A stretch of 6,284 nucleotides of DNA, taken from contig JACPVN010000357.1 of assembly GCA_016191715.1 (NCBI GenBank), forward strand, positions 1 through 6,284, in the 5' to 3' direction. Under the pieces are notes generated by a model. That model was not told where the DNA came from. It did no database searches and was given only the letters and a program-made list of their open reading frames with translations. Shown here in pieces: positions 1 through 5,163 of this stretch; within the stretch, counting starts at the first letter, position 1, and every line of letters starts with the position of its first letter. This stretch comes from Ignavibacteriota bacterium (GTDB lineage: Bacteria; Bacteroidota; Ignavibacteria; UBA10030; SZUA-254). Both the position numbers and the translations under genes were made by a program.

Positions 1-1149
1 CATGCCATCTAATGCAAGTTTCATCCCGCCATTTGGTGTTGCAATCCAAAGATTGCCATCGCCATCCTCTGCAAAGCCGGATATCTTATTGCTGAGTAAT
101 CCGTTCGCTGTCGTATATGTTCGAAATCCCTTCCCATCAAAAAGAGAGAGACCTGAAGAAGTACCAATCCAGATTCGCCCATCCGGGGTTTGGTGAAGAA
201 CAACAATTTCGTTTTCTGCAATTCCATCTTCAACCGTGAACCTCCTCACTTCACCTGATTTTTCCGGTAATTGAACTACGCTTCCTTTTACACCTTGTTT
301 GACCATCAGATTTTCAGAGAATTCTCTATCGTTCATTTTCCCGGGTTGAAAAGTTCGAACTGTTCCAGGGTTGAGGGCAAACAGTCCCGCTTTCTCATGT
401 CCAATCCAGATTCTTCCTTCCCGGTCAACAAGTAACGTCTGCACCTTCTCGTTTTGAAGAGTTGGAGAAAAAGAATAATGAATCATTTCACCATCGGGGA
501 ATCTCCGGAATAAACCCTTGTTCGTTCCTATCCAAAGAGACCCTTGAGAGTCATCCACCAGGCACGCAACATTCACTTGGCGGTCATCTGGGAAAAATTT
601 GGGAAGGTTGTAGCGAAGAATTCCCTCATTATTGATTTTCTGGACAGCGCCAATTGTTGCACCCCACATTTGTCCTGAACGGTCTTGAAAGATATCGTTG
701 ACGGGATAATCCCTCGAATCGGTCCGAACGGAAACAGGTTGGAACAATATTTTGACTTCAATACTTAACTTTCCACTCTTCGATTGTTCTCCATTTGCAC
801 GAGAGGAAGTCGGGCGGAATGTACAGAGCCGTCCGTCGTTAGTAGCAACCCAATAATTCCCGGGGCTTGATTCTATTATCGTCGTAACAGCAGGTTCCGG
901 AAGACCTTGTTCGATACTGTAGTTGACAAATTGGTAACCATCAAATCTGCTTAACCCATCCCGTGTGCAGAACCAAATAAATCCCCGCGAATCGGTTGCA
1001 ACTCCTAAAATGACATTGCTGCTGAGACCATCAGCAGTTGTAAATGATTTGATTGGAAGATGTTCTGCCGTCGCGAACGAGCAAACAAATCCCGCAACGA
1101 GAATGACTCGCCTGAAGAACTGCGTCGTTCTGTTTTTGGGCTGTTGCAT
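1..1149 (-). CDS. Two-component-regulator-type beta-propeller sensor protein, N-terminal part (runs off the left edge)
   Basis: An uninterrupted frame of 383 codons runs from an ATG at 1149-1147 to the left edge without a stop. Residues 1-28 look like a signal peptide or anchor: positive RR at 13-14, hydrophobic VILVAGFV at 15-22, and an ATA|E cleavage-like site at 26-29. The rest is a series of propeller blades of the Reg_prop type: DSRGFIWFCTRDGL (53-66), SPGNYWVATNDG (95-106), DRSGQMWGATIG (156-167), DSQGSLWIGTNKGL (200-213), DREGRIWIG (242-250), PDGRIWIGTSSGL (322-334) and GDGNLWIATPNGG (363-375). At least seven blades are visible. In this family such propellers form a periplasmic ligand-sensing region, commonly followed by a Y_Y_Y domain, a membrane helix and a histidine kinase or DNA-binding output. 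Which output follows here cannot be seen. The ATG was chosen because it directly precedes the signal-peptide-like stretch; no good Shine-Dalgarno precedes it. The gene follows the terminator of the upstream gene, so it is probably transcribed on its own. Confidence 0.87.
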   Translation of the reverse strand, partial: MQQPKNRTTQFFRRVILVAGFVCSFATAEHLPIKSFTTADGLSSNVILGVATDSRGFIWFCTRDGLSRFDGYQFVNYSIEQGLPEPAVTTIIESSPGNYWVATNDGRLCTFRPTSSRANGEQSKSGKLSIEVKILFQPVSVRTDSRDYPVNDIFQDRSGQMWGATIGAVQKINNEGILRYNLPKFFPDDRQVNVACLVDDSQGSLWIGTNKGLFRRFPDGEMIHYSFSPTLQNEKVQTLLVDREGRIWIGHEKAGLFALNPGTVRTFQPGKMNDREFSENLMVKQGVKGSVVQLPEKSGEVRRFTVEDGIAENEIVVLHQTPDGRIWIGTSSGLSLFDGKGFRTYTTANGLLSNKISGFAEDGDGNLWIATPNGGMKLALDGM

Positions 1150-1159
1150 GTTCAAACCG

Positions 1160-1178
1160 TATTCACAAAGAGTGAATA
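1160..1178. promoter_or_regulatory. Perfect 7-bp inverted repeat upstream of the propeller gene (possible operator or leader hairpin)
   Basis: The arms TATTCAC (1160-1166) and GTGAATA (1172-1178) are exact reverse complements separated by AAAGA. The palindrome sits 11 bases upstream of the ATG at 1149, between a possible -10 box and the start codon. It could bind a dimeric regulator or fold in the 5' leader. A 7-bp palindrome in AT-rich sequence can also arise by chance, so this is only suggestive. Confidence 0.3.
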
Positions 1179-1184
1179 TGAGTA

Positions 1185-1212
1185 AATATAACTGTATTCT
1201 CAAAAACAAAAA
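1185..1212 (-). promoter_or_regulatory. Weak sigma70-like promoter candidate for the propeller gene
   Basis: Read on the minus strand, TTTTTG (1212-1207) and TATATT (1190-1185) are separated by 16 bases and lie about 36 bases before the ATG at 1149. The -35-like box coincides with the T-tract of the terminator of the preceding gene, a compact terminator/promoter arrangement. Bacteroidota-type promoters differ from the sigma70 consensus, so the exact boxes are uncertain. A promoter somewhere in 1150-1212 is expected because the terminator isolates this gene. Confidence 0.25.
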
Positions 1213-1240
1213 TGCCGGTCTCTGAAATGTTAGACCGGCA
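1201..1240 (-). terminator. Rho-independent terminator of the 1120-residue T9SS protein gene
   Basis: A perfect 9-bp GC-rich stem is formed by TGCCGGTCT (1213-1221) and AGACCGGCA (1232-1240) with a 10-base loop. On the minus strand it is followed at once by TTTTTGTTTTTG (1212-1201). It begins 19 bases past the stop codon at 1262-1260. The T-rich side lies only toward the left, so it acts on minus-strand transcription and separates the T9SS gene from the propeller gene. Confidence 0.9.
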
Positions 1241-1259
1241 ATTTTGCAATGGCTTCTTG

Positions 1260-4200
1260 TTATTTTATTAGAATTAATTTTTTAATGTCAGAATAATTCT
1301 CCGCTTGGAACCTGTAATAATACATCCCGCTTGGAAAACCGGTGGCATCCCACTCAACAAACTTGTAACCTGCAACCTGTAACCCATCACCAAGAATAGC
1401 AACTTCCTCTCCAAGCACGTTATACACTTTCAACGTCACCCACGAATCAACAGGTAATTGATAACGAATAACTGTTAACGGATTGAACGGATTGGGATAA
1501 TTTTGAAGCAGTGCAAACTCATCCGGAATTTCTGATTTCTGATTTCTAATTTCTGATTCCGGCGGCGGGGGTGGAAGTTCATCCGATGCAATAATCCTGA
1601 TTTTCCCTAATGACAAATGACTATTGACCATAGACGATAAAATAAGTTCTCCTTCCTGATTGACTTTCACCCAATACGCTTTTCCCGGTTCAATCTGAGT
1701 TGCAGGTGTGTAACCATTATCGTAACCGAAGAACTGCGAGGTGACAAGTCCCGGAGGATTAGATGTAATTGTTGATACATCCACAGGAAAACTTATCGAG
1801 CCAATCATGTTCCATCCCGCCCTGACCGTAAAAAAGTCTTCTTCACGGTAAAAGCCAGACATTGTTACTTGTTGACTGCCGCTGAACTTTACCCAGTAGC
1901 CAACTCCGTTCAGCAATGTATCTTCTATTGAATATCCATTATCATAAGCAAATGCCGCTGAAACCGCTGTTGGATACAATGCCGTCTTCGCAAAATTAAA
2001 AACAGTGAGTGGAACAGAAAGCATATTCCATCCATCACTCAAACTAAATTGCATTGTTGCAATGATGACGGAAATTTCTATGTCATAAGAAAATGTGCTG
2101 ACTCCGTTTTGGCTTACTTGTTTCAACCGGTAATAATAGTTGCCGCTATCGGTCAGCGTAGAATCAATCCAAAAATATTGTTGTGGTTCCTGAGTCGTCC
2201 CCGCTCCGGGGATGAGATTGCTGACGATGGTAAATTCTCCCTCATCGGATTTGCGTTCGACATAGAAACCCTGATTGTTCTTCTCATGAGTTGTTGTCCA
2301 ATTTAACTTCACATAATAAGAACTAAGTTGTGTACCGCTGAACGAAACGAATCCGAATGGTAACTCGTTTTTCTTTATTAATGTCCAATCGGAAAATGAA
2401 GAGACGTTGTTGATGGTTGCCGTATTAAAATCGCTATCCACTGTTCCGTCAAGAAAAGTCCACGCTGTATCATATTTGCAGATTGCATAATTCGAATCAC
2501 TCCCAACAACATCACCATCAAGATAGAAGAATGAAAGATTGGCTGTCATTCCTGATGCCGAGATGTTCCAATATCGTGCAAGCGAATTGCTTGAATCATT
2601 CGGGTGAAAGCCCTGAATTGCTTTTGCAGTCAACGAACCGCTTCCCGAAGTGACACTTACATTGATTGGAGAATATCCGTTGGTAGTTCCAACCTCAAAC
2701 AATTTTGTCCCGACCCCTCCAAATGTTTTATTCAGATTCCCCACAATCCAACCTGAATCTCGACGTAACGCACCTGACGCGGGAAGGAAAACTGTGTCGG
2801 TTCCTGTATGGATTATTCCTTTTTCAAGCATCAATGAATCTGTAATTTCGATATTCCCGGAAATTGTAACTCCCGAATCATTCGCAATGGTGAGTTTGCT
2901 TACCGGATTTGGAAGTCCGTTCCCCGGGACTTGAGGCACGACGCCTGAATAAATATAATGCGCATCCGTGTCAAATGTCCGCGTTCCACCGACCTGAACA
3001 TTCCCCGTTGTTCCCGATGCCCTGATTCCCTGAGGAGAACCAAGTTTTAATGTCCCGCCGGCAAGATGAAGAAAATTCCCGCCACCGGTAATCAATTGCT
3101 GACCGCAATCAATGATGCCTGTGTTCGAAAGTGTATTGTTGGCTCCTATATCTATCGCTCCACCGTTGAGAAGAATCGTTCCACTATTCGTATGATTCAT
3201 TTCCGATTTGTTGAAAACGATTCCGTAATTCAATTCCATCATGCCCTGATTGTCGAATGGCGCTTCAATGTATCTCCATTGGCCCGCTCCTTGTTCCGTG
3301 CGAATAATTCCACTCGGTGCGTTTGTAATTACACTATCGGAACGGAGATACGGAGGCCGGGGATTTCCCCATGCATCTAAGTATGCGGTCATTTCAATCA
3401 GTCCATTGTTCGTCAGACCATGAACAAGCGTAAGAACTCCTGTATCATTCAGCGAACCCGACTCGATACGAATCGAACTTCCTGTATATGAATTGAGAAT
3501 ACCGTTCACCGTGAAATATCCATAGATGAGCAATGAACCGTAGTGATGGATAACCACATCTGCAAGTGATAGTACATTGTGAACCCTGAATGAGGCGGTA
3601 TTCGAGATAGTTCCTGAACCAAGTGTAGTGTTGCTCATCTTCACCAATCCGGAGATTGTACCATTTGATAGTACGAAGGCACATCCGTTTTTTACCTCAA
3701 GAAAGTTTGAGGCGGCGATAGTAATCGCTCCGTTATTTGTAAACGATGCTGAATCTCCATACACATACATGGCAGGACCGTTAACGTTTATCGTTCCATT
3801 ATTCCTGTGGTGAACAGAGGCTTTGTTTAATGTGAAAACATAGCCAATATTAATTGTCCCCTCGTTGATGAGTGGTCCCGTAATTACTCTGTCTGCCCCC
3901 TGCCCGACAAGAGTTTCAATCGTCCCGTCCGGTGCGTTGAGGAGTGAATCGGAATTCAGTGTGAGGATTGCCGGGATTGGATTTCCCCACGCATCATTAT
4001 ATCCGACCATACTGAGTAAACCATGGTTAGTGAAACCACGAGCGAAGGTTATATATCCATATCTATGATTCGCTCCGGAGACAATACTTACTATGCTGTT
4101 CGAAGTTGTTGTGAGAACTCCATTGAAAGAGGATATCCCGTTGAACAAGTAAAGACCATTGTTAAAAATATTGCATGAGATGGTAATACCATCGAAGACA

Positions 4201-4622
4201 TACAGAGTGTCATTGTTCGTCAGAGTTCCGGAACCCCCGACAGTTGTTGAGTTATTGAAAGTCAGATGTCCGTTCAGGAATAGTTCACCGTCAAGCGTCA
4301 GGTCTGTTCCATCTCCGTTCTGTAGTGTCACAATGCTGTTCAGGTTGATGGCGAGTTTCCCACCCGACACAACAGTCAGTTGGTCAATCTGCATATTCGA
4401 TTCAAGAGAAATGGAATCGGAGATTGTTATTGCATTGCTTCCAATGGTCGGATACGTCGTTGCCGGTACCCATGCCGCTCCGTCATAGACTTCCCAATGT
4501 GAAGTATCAGTCCATACGCCGGATGAGATTGAACGATAATCTCCATAATTTTGACTTTGTGTTGTCTCGCTTATGAACAGAACGAGGGTAATCAGAATGA
4601 ACGAAGAAATATATTTTTGCAT
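1260..4622 (-). CDS. Large secreted surface protein with beta-solenoid-like repeats, FnIII-like domain and T9SS type A sorting domain
   Basis: The 1120-codon frame starts at an ATG preceded by AAGGA seven bases upstream and ends in TAA. Residues 1-23 form a signal peptide (hydrophobic FILITLVLFI at 8-17, TQS near the cut). Residues 24-60 carry the SSGVWTDTSHW motif (33-43) often seen at the start of secreted Bacteroidota proteins. Residues 60-550 are rich in short G/N/T beta repeats resembling a parallel beta-solenoid and contain a 205-residue tandem duplication marked by DAWGNP at 210-215 and 416-421. Residues 550-750 hold a module ending in WNISASG (685-691) and SSFSDWTL (741-748). A fibronectin-III-like domain follows at 754-851, then two GWN...YWVK repeats (GWNM at 864 and 936, YWVK at 909 and 983), a PPPPP linker (1017-1021) and a sorting domain with NYPNPFNP (1041-1048) and VLGEEV (1069-1074), ending KKLILIK. 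Such tails direct export through T9SS and attachment to or release from the cell surface. No catalytic motif was recognised, so adhesive or structural roles are possible but unproven. Confidence 0.95.
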   Translation of the reverse strand: MQKYISSFILITLVLFISETTQSQNYGDYRSISSGVWTDTSHWEVYDGAAWVPATTYPTIGSNAITISDSISLESNMQIDQLTVVSGGKLAINLNSIVTLQNGDGTDLTLDGELFLNGHLTFNNSTTVGGSGTLTNNDTLYVFDGITISCNIFNNGLYLFNGISSFNGVLTTTSNSIVSIVSGANHRYGYITFARGFTNHGLLSMVGYNDAWGNPIPAILTLNSDSLLNAPDGTIETLVGQGADRVITGPLINEGTINIGYVFTLNKASVHHRNNGTINVNGPAMYVYGDSASFTNNGAITIAASNFLEVKNGCAFVLSNGTISGLVKMSNTTLGSGTISNTASFRVHNVLSLADVVIHHYGSLLIYGYFTVNGILNSYTGSSIRIESGSLNDTGVLTLVHGLTNNGLIEMTAYLDAWGNPRPPYLRSDSVITNAPSGIIRTEQGAGQWRYIEAPFDNQGMMELNYGIVFNKSEMNHTNSGTILLNGGAIDIGANNTLSNTGIIDCGQQLITGGGNFLHLAGGTLKLGSPQGIRASGTTGNVQVGGTRTFDTDAHYIYSGVVPQVPGNGLPNPVSKLTIANDSGVTISGNIEITDSLMLEKGIIHTGTDTVFLPASGALRRDSGWIVGNLNKTFGGVGTKLFEVGTTNGYSPINVSVTSGSGSLTAKAIQGFHPNDSSNSLARYWNISASGMTANLSFFYLDGDVVGSDSNYAICKYDTAWTFLDGTVDSDFNTATINNVSSFSDWTLIKKNELPFGFVSFSGTQLSSYYVKLNWTTTHEKNNQGFYVERKSDEGEFTIVSNLIPGAGTTQEPQQYFWIDSTLTDSGNYYYRLKQVSQNGVSTFSYDIEISVIIATMQFSLSDGWNMLSVPLTVFNFAKTALYPTAVSAAFAYDNGYSIEDTLLNGVGYWVKFSGSQQVTMSGFYREEDFFTVRAGWNMIGSISFPVDVSTITSNPPGLVTSQFFGYDNGYTPATQIEPGKAYWVKVNQEGELILSSMVNSHLSLGKIRIIASDELPPPPPESEIRNQKSEIPDEFALLQNYPNPFNPLTVIRYQLPVDSWVTLKVYNVLGEEVAILGDGLQVAGYKFVEWDATGFPSGMYYYRFQAENYSDIKKLILIK
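1529..1556 (-). repeat. Four heptamer repeats (TTTCTGA on + strand) in the linker before the sorting domain
   Basis: On the plus strand the units are TTTCTGA, TTTCTGA, TTTCTAA, TTTCTGA, giving 28 bp with one mismatch. They encode the ESEIRNQKSEIP linker (residues 1022-1033) between the PPPPP run and the T9SS sorting domain. Seven is not a multiple of three, so gain or loss of one unit would shift the frame ahead of the sorting domain. Confidence 0.85.
1578..1618 (-). repeat. 41-bp tract identical to 5488-5528 (shared linker of the two T9SS genes)
   Basis: This stretch matches 5488-5528 base for base at an offset of 3910. It encodes LSLGKIRIIASDE, the linker between the GWN module and the proline run in both proteins. 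Similarity continues to about 1676/5586 at roughly 92 percent by hand count over 99 bases, and recurs in the sorting-domain region (about 1434-1505 versus 5340-5411). Confidence 0.95.
1608..1635 (-). repeat. Four degenerate heptamers (GTCATTR-like) in the T9SS protein linker
   Basis: Read on the minus strand the units are GTCTATG, GTCAATA, GTCATTT, GTCATTA. They encode the segment around residues 997-1005 (SMVNSHLSL). The equivalent place in the right-hand T9SS gene carries a more regular version at 5518-5545. Confidence 0.7.
3006..4235 (-). repeat. Two tandem copies of a ~205-residue module inside the T9SS protein
   Basis: Residues 130-334 and 335-539 of the protein align in register. Both start with GSGT (130-133 and 335-338), contain G(F/L)TN(H/N)GL followed by DAWGNP (196-215 and 402-421), then a 'NAP.G.I' stretch (229-234 and 434-439) and an FNK/LNK-x(4)-H turn near 266-271 and 470-477. 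The copies have diverged at protein level. The best-kept DNA segment is the ggatttcccca-gcatc stretch near 3361 and 3979. This looks like an old internal duplication lengthening a beta-solenoid. Confidence 0.75.
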
Positions 4623-4629
4623 AGCGCTT

Positions 4630-4634
4630 TCCTT
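4630..4634 (-). promoter_or_regulatory. Ribosome binding site for the 1120-residue T9SS protein
   Basis: AAGGA on the minus strand, seven bases before the ATG at 4622-4620. It supports this start, which also yields a clean signal peptide. The last base of the upstream 24-bp direct repeat overlaps the edge of this site. Confidence 0.7.
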
Positions 4635-4657
4635 AAATTGTATAGTTTTTGAATGAC
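4634..4657. repeat. 24-bp direct repeat, copy 1
   Basis: This block is identical to 4772-4795, 138 bp away. The two copies flank stem-loop element A. Read on the minus strand it contains TTCAAAAACTATAC, resembling the right end of element B (CCCAAAAACTATAC on the minus strand, 5122-5109). It lies immediately upstream of the RBS of the 1120-residue gene. Confidence 0.9.
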
Positions 4658-4663
4658 GGGTGG

Positions 4664-4769
4664 TCTAAAAACTACGTCCGCTCCACACTGCGTCCCCGCA
4701 GTGTGGTGAATCCAATTTGGTTTCGTTGTTTCTGCGTGGACGCAGAAACGAGCAGAGGGATTTTTTAGA
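4664..4769. repeat. Paired stem-loop element A (REPIN/MITE-like, about 106 bp)
   Basis: The ends are inverted: TCTAAAAA at 4664-4671 and its complement at 4762-4769. Moving inward on each side come roughly eight variable bases, GCTC, four variable bases and a hairpin. Hairpin 1 has arms CCACACTGCG (4683-4692) and CGCAGTGTGG (4697-4706) with loop TCCC. Hairpin 2 has arms GTTTCTGCG (4728-4736) and CGCAGAAAC (4741-4749) with loop TGGA. A short CCAA-T-TTGG palindrome (4712-4720) lies between them. The element has no coding capacity. A second copy (element B) lies at 5016-5125. Head-to-head hairpin modules resemble REPIN or BIME elements; assignment to a known family was not possible. Confidence 0.75.
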
Positions 4770-4771
4770 AC

Positions 4772-4795
4772 TAAATTGTATAGTTTTTGAATGAC
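4772..4795. repeat. 24-bp direct repeat, copy 2
   Basis: Exact copy of 4634-4657. It begins within three bases of the right end of element A. The repeat starts with TAAATTGTATAG and ends with GAATGAC, and the bases just outside it differ between copies, so its limits are 24 bp. Confidence 0.9.
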
Positions 4796-5015
4796 TAAAT
4801 GGATATCAGTGACTGCAGAATTAAGAAAAGAACAGAAGTGTTGAGGGGCGAGGGTGAGAATTAACGGAAGCAAATTTCTACCCTATTCTCAAAGTAGAGG
4901 CATGATGTGTGCCTTTTGGAAACTCCAACGTTTGGAGTGAAGAAATTACAAAGACATTTTAGATTTCAGAAAATCAAGTTATCATCTTATACTCCATCCA
5001 CAAAGATTGAGGGTA
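4796..5015. other. Gene-free spacer between elements A and B
   Basis: No credible coding frame was seen here on either strand. A purine-rich patch (GGGGCGAGGGTGAGA, near 4844-4858) and one perfect hairpin at 4922-4938 are the only structures noticed. Nothing suggests a tRNA or a known small RNA. Confidence 0.6.
4922..4938. repeat. Perfect 7-bp stem hairpin ACTCCAA-CGT-TTGGAGT
   Basis: Arms ACTCCAA (4922-4928) and TTGGAGT (4932-4938) with a three-base loop. On neither strand does a run of T follow directly, so it is not a canonical intrinsic terminator. It differs in sequence from the CTGCG hairpins of elements A and B. It could be another short interspersed palindrome or an mRNA 3'-end structure for the right-hand gene. 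Confidence 0.55.
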
Positions 5016-5125
5016 GTTCTAAAAACCCTTGATGCTCGGTACTGCGTCCTCGCAGTACCACAAAATCGAGTGGAAATTATCACTCTGCGAGGACGCAGAG
5101 TGGAGCAGGTATAGTTTTTGGGAAC
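5016..5125. repeat. Paired stem-loop element B (second copy, about 110 bp)
   Basis: The left end reads GTTCTAAAAAC from 5016. The right end, read on the minus strand from 5125, is GTTCCCAAAAACTATAC. Both then reach TGCTC, four variable bases and a hairpin. Hairpin 3 has arms GGTACTGCG (5038-5046) and CGCAGTACC (5051-5059) with loop TCCT. Hairpin 4 has arms CACTCTGCG (5081-5089) and CGCAGAGTG (5094-5102) with loop AGGA. CCAC (5058-5061) and GTGG (5070-5073) give a small central palindrome. The element lies about 40 bases past the stop of the right-hand T9SS gene, so it would be in that gene's 3' transcript. Confidence 0.75.
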
Positions 5126-5163
5126 ACCCTTGATTATGTTTTGATGATTCATTCCACATGTTG

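Noticed and set aside
965..1225. Plus-strand 86-codon frame
   Set aside because: It lies antisense to the propeller gene, whose codons encode clear blade motifs, and it runs through the terminator.
2049..4488. Several plus-strand frames of 60-109 codons
   Set aside because: All are antisense shadows of the 1120-residue gene, have no recognisable protein features, and lack supporting ribosome sites.
4639..4667. Sigma70-like promoter TAGACC-17-TATACA for the 1120-residue gene
   Set aside because: The boxes fit moderately, but the transcript would start inside the Shine-Dalgarno sequence, so the leader would be too short to use it. The -10-like TATACA is part of the 24-bp repeat, which also occurs elsewhere in the spacer.
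4592..4873. Minus-strand 93-codon frame containing VIQKLYNL twice
   Set aside because: The repeated peptide is simply the 24-bp direct repeat read in frame. The frame runs through the stem-loop element and overlaps the start of the T9SS gene, with no plausible protein character.
4664..5125. CRISPR array
   Set aside because: There are only two elements, each internally palindromic with variable stems; no regular repeat-spacer pattern of 24-40 bp units is present.
5016..5125. Element B as an ordinary rho-independent terminator of the right-hand gene
   Set aside because: On the minus strand neither hairpin is followed directly by a T-run; the nearest TTTTT is about a dozen bases past hairpin 3. 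It may still affect the transcript end, but the paired design is not that of a simple terminator.
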